Shown here: positions 14,345 to 24,465 of the stretch, one piece after another
How positions within the stretch are numbered: position 1 is the first letter of the stretch
Layout of the letters: each line of letters opens with the position of its first letter
DNA from: Pelagibacteraceae bacterium AG-325-E08
GTDB taxonomy: Bacteria > Pseudomonadota > Alphaproteobacteria > Pelagibacterales > Pelagibacteraceae
Assembly (NCBI GenBank): GCA_003282985.1
Contig: QBYE01000004.1
Span: 1-62,500, forward strand
Direction: 5' to 3'
Length of the DNA: 62,500 nucleotides
Translations under genes and position numbers: made by a program
The notes under the pieces: model-generated
What the model saw: the letters and a program-made list of their open reading frames with translations, nothing else
Database searches by the model: none
What the model was told of the DNA's origin: nothing

Positions 14345-16609
14345 GTGAATATAATTAAAGATTTAGTCAAAAAATTAAAAAAAGATAAAAAAGATATAGC
14401 AATTCTTGGAATTATTCTTCCAGATGAAAAATTAGCTAAAAACAAAAAATTAAAACCAATAATATCTCAAGTTAAAGAAGATGGTCCTGCTTATGAGGTT
14501 TTAAAAGAAAATGATCAAATTCTAAAAATTAATAAAAAAAAAATTAATACTCTTCAAGATTGGAGCAATGAGCAAAAAAAATTTAAACCAAATGAAATCG
14601 TTATAATTAGGGTTAAGAGGAGAAATCAAGAACTTAATAGAGCAATAAGAACTATATCTTTAGAAGAATTCGATAAACCAAAACAAAAACATTTAGTAAG
14701 ACTTGGAATATATTTTTCTGAAGGAACGGAAGCTAAAATATTTGCAGTAGAAAAAAAATCTGTTGCTAAAAATAAATTAAAGTCTGGAGATATAATACTA
14801 GAAGTTAATGGTAAACTTATTAATAATCAAGATGAATATAGTAAGGTAACAAAAAAAGTTTTATGGGGTCAAACAATAAATTTTAAAATTTTAAGAAAAA
14901 ATAAAAAAATAAATTTTAAAATAAAATCTAATTCATTTTATCATTATAAGTTAAATCATTTAACTTTTGGAATTAAAACGAAGCTGTTTAAAAAAAAATA
15001 TTTAAAAGTAATCAATACTCAAAGTTTATATTCTGAGGGAAATTTGATCAAAAAAGGAGATATAATTATTGATTTGACTACTCAAGTGAACGGAAAACAA
15101 ATAAAAAAACAATTTATTGATGATGATGATTTATTTAGGACTATAGTTGAAAATTTTGAACCTACACAAAGAGTCAATTTCAATATTTTAAGAAAAAAAA
15201 AGGAGTTAAAAGTTGAAATAGTTTTTAAAAATTTCTTTGATTTTCTAGAAAAAAATGAAGATTTAACTAGAAACAGTGGCTTAACTAAACCCCAAGCAGA
15301 CTTTATGCTGAGAGAATATGAAAACGGGGATTATCAAGGTCTTTCTGATGAACTAAGAGCTAAAATAGTTAAAATGGACCTTCAGGAGGAATTAAGTGTA
15401 AGTGATGAAGAATCTTTGTTTATTTCATCATATGTAAAAAAAGAGAAAGTATCAGGTAAAGATTCTTTCGTTGTTTATTATGATAGTTTTCCAAGCACCT
15501 ATAATTTTGAAGAAGAGAAAGTATATTTAAAAATATATGTATTTGATGTAACTGATCTAGATCAAAAAGAATATGAAGATATTTACTACCAAACAGAGGA
15601 TTATGAAGATAATCCTAGATTAGAGAATTACATAAGGGATAATTGCAATGTTATAAAATCTAATAATTTTGATTGGAGTGAGGGCTCATCTGTTTTGGTT
15701 CAAACAAAATTATTAAACCCTTATGACGACCCACCTGAAAAAATTGCCTTTCCATATTCTGTAATGAATTTTCCTAAAGCGGGTAAAAGAAAATTAGCTT
15801 TTAGATCATTTATTTGTAAGAAAGATTTAAAATTTCATGAAACAGAAGGAAGGCCTTTAAATGGAAGTTTTATTAATTACCGTCCAGAACATTTTAAATT
15901 GGATTTATATGGAAATCCTTTTGACGAATATGGCTCCTATCCAGAAATATTAGGTTACGATTCAATTGAAATTGAAGCTGAGTATAAACAAGCAGGTTAT
16001 TTGGGGGTTAATAGACAAAAATTAGACTCATTAATTATTCCATTAGGTTATTCAATTGCCAGCATTAATAATGATTCATTAAAATCAATAGAATTAGTTA
16101 AGGATAATATTGCTTATAAAGGGGATAGAACTTTGGAAGGTGGAATTAATCAAGCTTTAAATTTAAAGATGATTTATGAGAAATCTCAAAAAAATACAAT
16201 TGATCCACAAATTTACTTAAAAGAGATTAAAAATTTTTCAAAAATAGACGAACGGTATGAGGTTATTAATTTATTATTAAATATAGCCACTCATGACAAC
16301 ACACTAACCTCTACAGAAAATAAGTTTTTAGATGATGTAGCCGAAAAATTAGAATTAAATCAATCAAAGTATTTAGAAATAAAAAAAATAGAAACTGCAT
16401 CTTTAAAATCTGTGGATTTTGGAGATAAAGCTGATGAAAGTATATTTGGTCTTTCAAAAGATATGGACGATAAAACAAAGTGTAGAATTTTAAGACAAGA
16501 GTACTCAAGATGGAATTCACAAACAAACAATAGCAATAAAGATAAAAGAGTAAGAGCTAAAGAAATGGTGAACTTAATTGCTAATTTGAGAAAGCAGTAT
16601 AATTGCTGA
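14345..16609 (+). CDS. triple-PDZ protein with TerB-like C-terminal region
   Basis: Three consecutive PDZ-like units are visible (about residues 18-100, 113-200, 205-300), each with the pattern 'xGDxIlxinxk.i' (for example LKSGDIILEVNGKLI and IKKGDIIIDLTTQVNG). A beta-rich middle region (about 380-600; CNVIKSN, YDSIEIEAEYKQ) is unassigned. Near the end EVINLLLNIATHDNTLTSTE+NKFL resembles the TerB/TerB-like helical fold, and the last 40 residues (LRQEYSRWNSQ...AKEMVNLIANLRKQY) resemble tails I associate with TerB or J-type chaperone partners. GTG start directly after the hsp70 stop. No signal peptide, so cytoplasmic. A likely adaptor between Hsp70 and the protease encoded next. Confidence 0.7.
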   Translation: MNIIKDLVKKLKKDKKDIAILGIILPDEKLAKNKKLKPIISQVKEDGPAYEVLKENDQILKINKKKINTLQDWSNEQKKFKPNEIVIIRVKRRNQELNRAIRTISLEEFDKPKQKHLVRLGIYFSEGTEAKIFAVEKKSVAKNKLKSGDIILEVNGKLINNQDEYSKVTKKVLWGQTINFKILRKNKKINFKIKSNSFYHYKLNHLTFGIKTKLFKKKYLKVINTQSLYSEGNLIKKGDIIIDLTTQVNGKQIKKQFIDDDDLFRTIVENFEPTQRVNFNILRKKKELKVEIVFKNFFDFLEKNEDLTRNSGLTKPQADFMLREYENGDYQGLSDELRAKIVKMDLQEELSVSDEESLFISSYVKKEKVSGKDSFVVYYDSFPSTYNFEEEKVYLKIYVFDVTDLDQKEYEDIYYQTEDYEDNPRLENYIRDNCNVIKSNNFDWSEGSSVLVQTKLLNPYDDPPEKIAFPYSVMNFPKAGKRKLAFRSFICKKDLKFHETEGRPLNGSFINYRPEHFKLDLYGNPFDEYGSYPEILGYDSIEIEAEYKQAGYLGVNRQKLDSLIIPLGYSIASINNDSLKSIELVKDNIAYKGDRTLEGGINQALNLKMIYEKSQKNTIDPQIYLKEIKNFSKIDERYEVINLLLNIATHDNTLTSTENKFLDDVAEKLELNQSKYLEIKKIETASLKSVDFGDKADESIFGLSKDMDDKTKCRILRQEYSRWNSQTNNSNKDKRVRAKEMVNLIANLRKQYNC

Positions 16610-17739
16610 TGAATTTTTTAGATAGATTTAGATATAGATATGATAATTTAAAAGAGTTAGATGCTAATATTTCTTCAGACAAAAAAAATTTAAATTATAA
16701 CAATCCAATTTTAAAATCATTGCTGTCTACGTCAGTGAAAGTGACACCAGAAATTTTTCCAAAAATTGATAATTGTATTCAATCTGTCTTCAAAAAATTG
16801 GAATTAAAAAATAATTTTAATTTTTTTATAACTGCTAATCATAATCAAACCCAGGCTTCATGTGCGATGATGCCAGAAAGTGACTCAGCAGAAATAATTA
16901 TAACTTCTAGGATGATTGAGTTATTAAATATTTTTGAGCTTGCTTATGTTTTGGGTCACGAAATTTCTCATCACTATTATCAACACAATATTTATCCCTC
17001 TCCAAATCAAGCAAAAAGCAAAATGGAATTATTAAAGTTATTACATTTGTCTAGAGCATCAGAGATTTCAGCAGACCGAGCAGGATTTCTTGGTTCTGGA
17101 GATATTGAAAATTCACTTAAAGCAATGCTTAAAATTGCAAGTGGTCTTAGTGAAAAACATTTAACATTTAATTTTTCATCCTATTTAGATCAATTAAGAG
17201 AATTAAAGCAGATCAAAGGGGATCAAAATCAAATGTACAGCACACACCCTTCTTTTTTAAACAGAATGCAAGCATTAGTTTGGTTTTCGATGAGTCACGA
17301 ATATCATGAATATTTTGAGACAAATAAAAAAGGTGTTTATGATTTAAAAACAGTTGATCAGAAAATTAATGAAAGCATAAAAAAAGTTATTGGCAATGAA
17401 TTAGATATATCAACTAAAGAAATTTTTAGTAATGCATTAATGTGGTGCAGTTTAAAAATCTTTATTGCAGACAATAAATTTACAAAAAAAGAGCAAAAAC
17501 TATTTGAAAAAAACTTTGGTGAAAAAAATACAGCAAGTATTCTCTCGCTTCTTAAAATTTCAAAGCCAAAATCAATAGAGGTAAAAATAAACAACGCTTT
17601 AAATGAAGCAACCAATCTATTAATGGCTGAACGTGAAAAATTATTTAATGAGTTAAAAAAACTAAATTCTATAGCCGAAAGTGATCAAAAATTAGTTCAA
17701 AGTTCATTAAAGCAAATAAAGAAAAAACTTAAAATTTAG
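16609..17739 (+). CDS. soluble M48-type zinc metallopeptidase
   Basis: The zinc site is plain: YVLGHEISHHY (HExxH at about residues 117-121) and SEISADRAG (third ligand Glu at about 152), followed by STHPSFLNRMQAL, the M48 'THP' loop. Unlike HtpX there is no membrane helix, so it is cytosolic. The C-terminal third (SNALMWCSLKIFIADNKFTK+KEQKLFEKNFG) has a TerB-like helical look similar to the preceding protein. ATG at 16609 overlaps the upstream TGA by one base; an in-frame TTG at 16603 is less likely. A protease under the control of an Hsp70/PDZ pair is suggested by position. Confidence 0.85.
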   Translation: MNFLDRFRYRYDNLKELDANISSDKKNLNYNNPILKSLLSTSVKVTPEIFPKIDNCIQSVFKKLELKNNFNFFITANHNQTQASCAMMPESDSAEIIITSRMIELLNIFELAYVLGHEISHHYYQHNIYPSPNQAKSKMELLKLLHLSRASEISADRAGFLGSGDIENSLKAMLKIASGLSEKHLTFNFSSYLDQLRELKQIKGDQNQMYSTHPSFLNRMQALVWFSMSHEYHEYFETNKKGVYDLKTVDQKINESIKKVIGNELDISTKEIFSNALMWCSLKIFIADNKFTKKEQKLFEKNFGEKNTASILSLLKISKPKSIEVKINNALNEATNLLMAEREKLFNELKKLNSIAESDQKLVQSSLKQIKKKLKI

Positions 17740-17743
17740 TTAT

Positions 17744-20700
17744 ATGAGTGATTTTTTAAGTATAAATGGAGCTTTAAGCCAAAGCTCTTTTTTAAAATTA
17801 AAAAAAAATAAGAAATTTAAGCATCTAGAAATCAGTTATGGAAATATTGATGATGATTGGAGTTCAATTGGAAACCTTCAAGATTTAAGAACTATTTCAG
17901 TCAAGGATAGTTTTATTGATTTTCAAAGTTTTTATAAAGCATTAGGTAATTTAAAAAAATTAGAAAAGATTACTTATAATTATTATTGTTATTTTAATAA
18001 AAAATCTAAAGAAGAATTAAAGGGCGTCAAAATTAGTAATAAATATTTTCAGATAGATTTTCCTGAAAATAAAAAAATAGATTTTGATTTTAATAATTAT
18101 TTAAAAGAAACATATAAAAATAAATTTCATTCATTATTTGAAATAAATAATTCTCATAAGGTTTTTAAAAATCTTTCAGAAATTTTGTTTACTAATTTTG
18201 ATACTTTCAAACAATACAGTGAAACTTTTGATAGCACTGATAAAATTTATGTTAATAAAAATATTTACTGGGGAATGGAAAGTTCAATTTTAAGAAAATT
18301 CAAATCATTAAAAAATATTACAATAAATAATGGAAGTTACATGGATATTTTAGAATTTGGATTAGAAAAATATCTAGAAGAAATTTCAAAAAAGAAACTG
18401 CCTGTATCTCTTAATAAATACTTTAAACCTCTAAATAATTATCCTGAAGATTTGAATTTACTTAACATCATTTATAGCACTGACTCTGATCAAAATAATT
18501 TTATTTTTAAAAATAAATATGAACTAGAAAAAAAAATTGAAGATATAAAAGTTCATAAATATGCTTTAACAATAAATGAAAAAAATCTCATTAAACAAAA
18601 TGACTATAACAAACCATTTACATTTTTAAAAAATAAAAAAATTAATAAGATTTTAAGTCATAAATTTGACCATATAATTTTTTCAGATTGCCATGAATTT
18701 TTAGATAATAAAAATACACATACTAATGGATTAAAAAAAGTAGAAATTTATTTAGACTTACTTAAAGATCAAAATATAAAGAATATTTTTTTTGATATAT
18801 CTAAATCTTCCACATATACTGAATGGTCTTCATCGAATTTTTCTTTTTTAATTAAATTTATTTATGAAATTAATATTAAATTTCCAAGTATAACATTTTT
18901 TTTATACCATAAAGAATTAAACCAATTACTAAAAGGAAATCAGAGTTCAGATAAATTTGAAAAACACCTTGCCTATTTGATCAATTCAATAAGCCTTAAT
19001 CATCTCCATGAAAAAGTAAAATTTATTGGAGCAGATAAAAATCAACTTAATAAGTTCTTAGAAAATTATATCAATAAAGGTGTTGACCAAATAGTTGTTG
19101 TTGATGATTTTTTATATGATGCTGCAAAAACATTACCAAATTTAGCTCTGATATATGGTGAAGACTTAGATGATATTAAGCATAAATTTCCAAAATATAA
19201 TGAGGATGAATATTACGAGAAAAGATGGAAAAATATAAATTTTTCACTCAAGGAAATATTTTGTGAAATATTAAGGATTGCAGGTTTTATTTCTGATAAT
19301 TTTCAAACAGATAATACAAAACTTTCAATGTTGGTTAAAAAAAATTATTTAGAAAAATTAGATAATTTTAAATTTAAGAAAGTATTTTACTATCTTGGTT
19401 CACCTTTACATTTAATTACACACAATATGGAGCCCAATAGAAAAAATTGGAATATTAAGAAAAATTTGAATTTATTAAAACCAAATGATGATATTCAAAA
19501 AAATGATTTAAAAGATAAAATTCTTAACTATGCAAAAAAAAGTCTAACCGAAATAAAGCAATCAATAGATATAGACTCAAATAAAATAAAAATAGATGAG
19601 AAAATATTTGATGCTCAACATTACGAAATTCTGAGAGACACTGGGATCAACACTCAAGGTTTTGAATATTTAACTCATTTGTGGATAGAAGGTGTTGTGC
19701 CTTGGCAGCAAAAATACATTAAACTGTCAAAACTAGACGAAATTATACCAACGAAAAGATTAGAAAATTTAAGATTAGGTGACTGTATTTACTTTAGCGA
19801 TCTAAAATTACCATTAATGAATAGTTTAAAGGTTCTTGAACTTCACCCAAACATAAATCATCATTATGACGAAAATGTTGGAGATAAATATAGATTGATA
19901 AGTGGATTTGAAAATTGTCCTAATTTAGAAAAATTAAAAATTGAGCATTTAAATCATTTTAACAATAAAAAATATTTTCCTCTAACATTAGGTAGTACTT
20001 TAGTCGATTGGGAGCTAAGAAAGAATGATAACTTTTCAATTATTAGATTAGATTTAAATAGATTAAACGAGCTTACGAAATTAGAAGAATTAGAAATTCA
20101 AGAAATACAAGCATCAAATGTTAGAGAAATAAAATATTTACCAAATCTAAAAAAAATTCATCTTATAATTTTTCATAATACTACAGATGATCATTTAAGT
20201 AAGTATGCTGCAGAAAAAGAAGTTACAGATAAAGATTTATTATTTTTTAAAGGAAGTAAAAAAATTAATGATATTAATTTATCCATTGGTTCAATCATTG
20301 ATAATGAAGAACCTGGCACAGAACAATGTTATTCAAGTTATGACGGTAATGGTGATTTTATAGAATATATAAATTATAAAATAGAAAATTTAACTTTATC
20401 TATAAATTTTAATTTAAAAAATCAAATTAAAATACAAGATATTATTACTAAAGTTACTAATCGTTTTTTAAATTTAAAAAAGTTAACTTTGAGATTTGCT
20501 ATAGCTGTGACTACAGATAATTTTAATTTTGAAGAAAATAGATATTATAAATCTCTTGAAACGCAAACTATTGATTTTTCTAAATTTGCAAAATTAAAAA
20601 AGTTGACCGATCTATCATTTATGGGTCAAGATCAGCATAGTTTTTTAAAATTTAAAACTATCAATTTAGACTATATTGTTAATCTTAAAAAACTTAAAAA

Positions 20701-20980
20701 TATTGATTATTGTTGGAGTTCTGTAAGTTTAGCTGAATTTAGAAAGGCAAGAATTGCGTTAAAAAATGAAAACTATGATGATCCTAAATATTATGATCCA
20801 GATTATGAATATTATGCCGAGGAAAATGAAAATTATAAAAAAAATTGGTCGCGAATGAAAGAAATAAACTCAGATTCTTGGGATTGGTATTCATTAGAAG
20901 ACAGATTTTTAGAGGTTGAAAGGGAGAAAAATAAAAAGAAATTTGAAAAAAAAACGATTATACAAAAAAAGAAAAATTAA
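17744..20980 (+). CDS. large leucine-rich-repeat-like protein
   Basis: The protein has 1078 residues with no signal peptide. Irregular LRR-like units occur in the N-terminal part (FKHLEISYGNIDDDW, IGNLQDLRTISV, LGNLKKLEKITY), in the region around 730-860 (CPNLEKLKIEHLNHF, LTKLEELEIQEI, LPNLKKIHLIIFH), and towards the end (FLNLKKLTLRFAI, FAKLKKLTDLSFM). The middle (about 320-560) is an unassigned alpha/beta region (KNIFFDISKS, VDQIVVVDDFLYDAA). It starts four bases after the M48 gene. In defence loci such repeats often recognise a protein target; that role here is inference. The C-terminus may be cut short by a homopolymer frameshift. Confidence 0.7.
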   Translation: MSDFLSINGALSQSSFLKLKKNKKFKHLEISYGNIDDDWSSIGNLQDLRTISVKDSFIDFQSFYKALGNLKKLEKITYNYYCYFNKKSKEELKGVKISNKYFQIDFPENKKIDFDFNNYLKETYKNKFHSLFEINNSHKVFKNLSEILFTNFDTFKQYSETFDSTDKIYVNKNIYWGMESSILRKFKSLKNITINNGSYMDILEFGLEKYLEEISKKKLPVSLNKYFKPLNNYPEDLNLLNIIYSTDSDQNNFIFKNKYELEKKIEDIKVHKYALTINEKNLIKQNDYNKPFTFLKNKKINKILSHKFDHIIFSDCHEFLDNKNTHTNGLKKVEIYLDLLKDQNIKNIFFDISKSSTYTEWSSSNFSFLIKFIYEINIKFPSITFFLYHKELNQLLKGNQSSDKFEKHLAYLINSISLNHLHEKVKFIGADKNQLNKFLENYINKGVDQIVVVDDFLYDAAKTLPNLALIYGEDLDDIKHKFPKYNEDEYYEKRWKNINFSLKEIFCEILRIAGFISDNFQTDNTKLSMLVKKNYLEKLDNFKFKKVFYYLGSPLHLITHNMEPNRKNWNIKKNLNLLKPNDDIQKNDLKDKILNYAKKSLTEIKQSIDIDSNKIKIDEKIFDAQHYEILRDTGINTQGFEYLTHLWIEGVVPWQQKYIKLSKLDEIIPTKRLENLRLGDCIYFSDLKLPLMNSLKVLELHPNINHHYDENVGDKYRLISGFENCPNLEKLKIEHLNHFNNKKYFPLTLGSTLVDWELRKNDNFSIIRLDLNRLNELTKLEELEIQEIQASNVREIKYLPNLKKIHLIIFHNTTDDHLSKYAAEKEVTDKDLLFFKGSKKINDINLSIGSIIDNEEPGTEQCYSSYDGNGDFIEYINYKIENLTLSINFNLKNQIKIQDIITKVTNRFLNLKKLTLRFAIAVTTDNFNFEENRYYKSLETQTIDFSKFAKLKKLTDLSFMGQDQHSFLKFKTINLDYIVNLKKLKNIDYCWSSVSLAEFRKARIALKNENYDDPKYYDPDYEYYAEENENYKKNWSRMKEINSDSWDWYSLEDRFLEVEREKNKKKFEKKTIIQKKKN

Positions 20981-21029
20981 ATATGAAGATAATCCTGAAA
21001 TGCTCGAAATAACTGAAGGTTACAATTAA
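20946..21029 (+). other. possible frameshifted C-terminal tail of the LRR-like protein
   Basis: Another register continues past the LRR gene stop and reads KYEDNPEMLEITEGYN, ending with TAA at 21027-21029. Loss of one A in either the A9 run (20946-20954) or the A7 run (20964-20970) would fuse it to the gene. The acidic, protein-like character argues that this was once coding. The remaining bases to 21086 hold nothing I can identify. Confidence 0.4.
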
Positions 21030-21086
21030 CATGTCATTGAAACATAATCTAAGTTCGAAAATCCTTAGAATATTAAATTAAGACTG

Positions 21087-24000
21087 ATGAACATAAATTT
21101 ATATTCACCAACAATGCTTGTAAAATATATTAAGTGTAATCATATCATTTCAAATGATTTTAACGAAAAAAAATTAAAGCTTAAAAAAAATACTAGAACA
21201 GTAGCTGATAAGTTAAGATTGGAAAAAGGTTTGCTGCATGAAGTATGGTATTTTAGTGAATTAAAAAAAAAATATTCAAAAGTTAAAGATATAAAAAAAC
21301 TAAAAGGTTTATCCAAAGAAGAAAAAATAAAAGAAACAATTAAAGCTTTAAAAGAAGGGTATGATCTTATTTATGGTGGTTGGTTAAAATCTGGAAATTG
21401 GAGTGGAGAGTTGGATTTTTTAGAAATTAACAAAAAAGTTAAATCTGATTTAGGATCATGGAGTTATGAAATAACTGATACTAAGCATAGTTCAAAAGTA
21501 AAAGGTGATCATATCTATCAACAGTGCATTTACACAAATTTATTAAAAGATGTGCAAGGTATATTACCTGAAAAATTTTATATTTTACTTAAAGACAAAA
21601 CAAAACAACCAATAAAAATAAAAGAAGTTTATGACACATTTTTATTTCATAAAAATTCATATGAAAAATTTTTATTAAATGGAATTTCAAAAACTAAACC
21701 TGAAAAATGTTCCTTTTGTAACTTATGTGATTGGTCAAATCATTGTGATAATGAATGGAGAAATAAAAGACATCCTAATCAGGTTTTAGGAAATAATAGA
21801 AAAAATTGTCAAAAGTTTTATCAAGCCGGTATCAAGACATATGATGAAATAGCAAAACTAGATTATAAAACTAAAATAGAAGGTTTAAGAGAAGAAACAA
21901 AAATAGAAAGAATTGAACAAGCTAAGTTACAAATAGAAGCAGAAAAAAAAGGAACTCCAATTTTTAAACCTAAAGAAGAAAATTTTGTACTCAATAAAGG
22001 CTTTAATCTTTTACCAAAAGAATCTGCTTGTGATTTATTTTTTGATATTGAAGGGGTACAAGATTATGTTTTTCCTGGAAGACTAGAATATTTATTTGGA
22101 ATTTATTATGAAGAAGATGGAGAAAAAATTTTTAAACCTTTTTGGGCCCACAACAAAAAAGAAGAAAAAAAAACTGTTATAAATTTTTTTGAATTTACTA
22201 AAAAACATTTTACAAAATATCCTCATGCAAAAATTTACCATTATGCACCCTATGAAATAACAACATTAGAGAGGTTAACCTCAATGTTAAAAGTTCATGG
22301 AGTTGATTATGATCATTATTTAAATCTTGGAAAGTTCGTTGATTTATTTAGAGTTATTAAACAAGCAATAAATGTATCTCAAAAAAGTTATTCGCTTAAA
22401 GATATAGAAAAATATTATGATTTTAAAAGATCAGGAGATATCCAAAAAGGTGATGTTTCTGAAGAGTTTTATATTCAATGGATGGAAACAAAAGATCAAA
22501 AATTATTAGATCAAATAGGTGAATATAATAAACAGGATTGTTTAAGTACTTTTAAGCTAAGAAAATGGTTGTTAAGAATTAAGCCAGAACAAACAAAATG
22601 GTTCGTACCTGAAAAAGAGCAAATTGATCTAAGACCTCATGAAGAGGTTTTATTAGAATACCAAAAAAAATTTAATGAATCAAAATTGAAAGATAAACCA
22701 ATGATTAAATTACTTTCAGATATAATAGGATATTACTTAAGGGAAATGAAACCGTCTTGGCGAGAATTTTTTGACAGAAAACATTTGTCCCACGAAGAGT
22801 TAATTGATGAAAATGAGTGTATAGGAAATATGAAATTAGTTTCACAACTTCAAGACAAGAGAAGTTTTGAATTTAAATTTTTGTTCCCACCGCAAGAATA
22901 TAAATTAAAGAAAGGAGATAGAGTCATTATTGCTAATAATAACGACCCAGATAGAGATGATAGTGCTGGTACAATTAAAGAGTTAGATCAGGTTAATAGA
23001 TCTGTAGTATTGAGAAAAGGCATTTCAAAAGAAAAAAAACAACTTCCAAGAACTTTATCGATCGGTAAGAAGTTAATGAAACATTCACTGTACGATAAAT
23101 TAAATAAAAATATATACGATTTTTGTGAAAATATTTTAGAAAATAAAAAAGGTTATGATGCTTTAAAATGTTTCCTAAATAGAGATATACCAAATATAAA
23201 AGACTTAAAATCGGGCGATAAAATTATTAAATCTGAAAATTTTATTAAAGAAATTCCTGATATAATTTCAAGATTAAACTCTAGTTGTATTTTTATTCAG
23301 GGTCCTCCAGGAACCGGAAAAACATTTCATAGTTCTAATGCTATAGTTGAATTATTAAAAAAAAATAAAAAAGTTGCTGTTACTGCAAACTCTCATAAAG
23401 TAATTCACAACTTATTAGAAAGGGTAGAAAATATAGCAACTAAGCAAGATTTTAATTTTAAAGGCCTTAAAAAAGGCAACCCAAATGATAGGGATAGTTT
23501 TTATGATGGAAAACTAATTAAAACAGAGAGCAATGAAAAGAAATATATTGACGGATTAAAAGATAATAAAATTCTACTTTATTCTGGCACAAAATTTCAT
23601 CTATCTTCATGGTATTATCGAAGTAAGATTGATTATCTCTTTATAGACGAGGCAAGCCAGTTTTCTTTAGCAGATTTAATTGCACTAGGTGGGATTACAA
23701 AGAATATTGTATTAGTTGGTGATCAACTTCAGCTGGGGCAGCCGACGCAGGGGAGCCATCCAAATTTGTCTGGATATTCAGTTTTAGATTATTTACTTGA
23801 AGGAAAAGATACAGTGCCTGCTAATATGGGTATATTTTTAACAAGAACATATAGAATGCATCCTAATATTAATGCTTTTATATCTGAAAATTTTTATGAG
23901 AATAAACTTTTGACTGATATTTCGGCTGAAAGTAGAAAAGTAAATTATCCCAAAAATTTTTTTATAAATAATGATGGTATTCATACTATTTTAATGGATC

Positions 24001-24461
24001 ACATTGATTGTAGTCAAACAAGTGAGGCAGAATTTAAAAAAATAGATGAAATTATCAAAAAATTATTAGGTCAAAAATTTATAGACTCAGACAAAACAGA
24101 AAGACCTTTAATGATATCAGATTTTTTAATTATTTCTCCGTATAATGCTCAAGTAAATTTTTTATTAGAAAGACTTCCTAAGGGCACGCGCTGTGGTACT
24201 ATAGATAGGTTTCAGGGGCAAGAAGCGCCAATTACGATAATAAGTATGACAAGTAGTGATGTGGAAAATTTACCAAGAGATAAGTCTTTCTTCTTTAACC
24301 GTAACAGATTGAACGTAGCAGTATCTCGAGCACAATGTTCATCAATAATCTTATTTAATCCTAACCTATTAGAATCTGCGCCTACAGATTATGAACAATT
24401 TAAATTAATTAATAATTTTCAAAAATTGATGAAATTCGAGGTAAAAACTGGTATCAATTAA
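21087..24461 (+). CDS. Fe-S RecB-like nuclease / RNase H-like / SF1 helicase fusion
   Basis: This 1124-residue protein is of the TM0106-type RecB-nuclease-helicase architecture. N-terminal Cas4/RecB-like nuclease: LEKGLLHEVWYF, GELDFLE, YEITDTKHS (ExDxK), QQCIYTNLL, and cysteines C208, C211, C214 and C220 suited to a 4Fe-4S cluster. Middle: an RNase H-like exonuclease domain starting CDLFFDIEG (about 315-500; YNKQDCLSTFKLR). C-terminal SF1 helicase: Walker A GPPGTGKTFHS (about 739), DEAS (about 854), VGDQLQLGQPTQG, RTYRMHPN, SPYNAQV, DRFQGQEAP and NVAVSRAQ. It most resembles Dna2-like enzymes. A 106-base gap separates it from the LRR gene. It suits DNA-end or foreign-DNA processing. Confidence 0.9.
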   Translation: MNINLYSPTMLVKYIKCNHIISNDFNEKKLKLKKNTRTVADKLRLEKGLLHEVWYFSELKKKYSKVKDIKKLKGLSKEEKIKETIKALKEGYDLIYGGWLKSGNWSGELDFLEINKKVKSDLGSWSYEITDTKHSSKVKGDHIYQQCIYTNLLKDVQGILPEKFYILLKDKTKQPIKIKEVYDTFLFHKNSYEKFLLNGISKTKPEKCSFCNLCDWSNHCDNEWRNKRHPNQVLGNNRKNCQKFYQAGIKTYDEIAKLDYKTKIEGLREETKIERIEQAKLQIEAEKKGTPIFKPKEENFVLNKGFNLLPKESACDLFFDIEGVQDYVFPGRLEYLFGIYYEEDGEKIFKPFWAHNKKEEKKTVINFFEFTKKHFTKYPHAKIYHYAPYEITTLERLTSMLKVHGVDYDHYLNLGKFVDLFRVIKQAINVSQKSYSLKDIEKYYDFKRSGDIQKGDVSEEFYIQWMETKDQKLLDQIGEYNKQDCLSTFKLRKWLLRIKPEQTKWFVPEKEQIDLRPHEEVLLEYQKKFNESKLKDKPMIKLLSDIIGYYLREMKPSWREFFDRKHLSHEELIDENECIGNMKLVSQLQDKRSFEFKFLFPPQEYKLKKGDRVIIANNNDPDRDDSAGTIKELDQVNRSVVLRKGISKEKKQLPRTLSIGKKLMKHSLYDKLNKNIYDFCENILENKKGYDALKCFLNRDIPNIKDLKSGDKIIKSENFIKEIPDIISRLNSSCIFIQGPPGTGKTFHSSNAIVELLKKNKKVAVTANSHKVIHNLLERVENIATKQDFNFKGLKKGNPNDRDSFYDGKLIKTESNEKKYIDGLKDNKILLYSGTKFHLSSWYYRSKIDYLFIDEASQFSLADLIALGGITKNIVLVGDQLQLGQPTQGSHPNLSGYSVLDYLLEGKDTVPANMGIFLTRTYRMHPNINAFISENFYENKLLTDISAESRKVNYPKNFFINNDGIHTILMDHIDCSQTSEAEFKKIDEIIKKLLGQKFIDSDKTERPLMISDFLIISPYNAQVNFLLERLPKGTRCGTIDRFQGQEAPITIISMTSSDVENLPRDKSFFFNRNRLNVAVSRAQCSSIILFNPNLLESAPTDYEQFKLINNFQKLMKFEVKTGIN

Positions 24462-24465
24462 AGTC

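Noticed and set aside
16609-17739. HtpX
   Set aside because: The HExxH site is shared, but there are no membrane helices and the C-terminal third differs.
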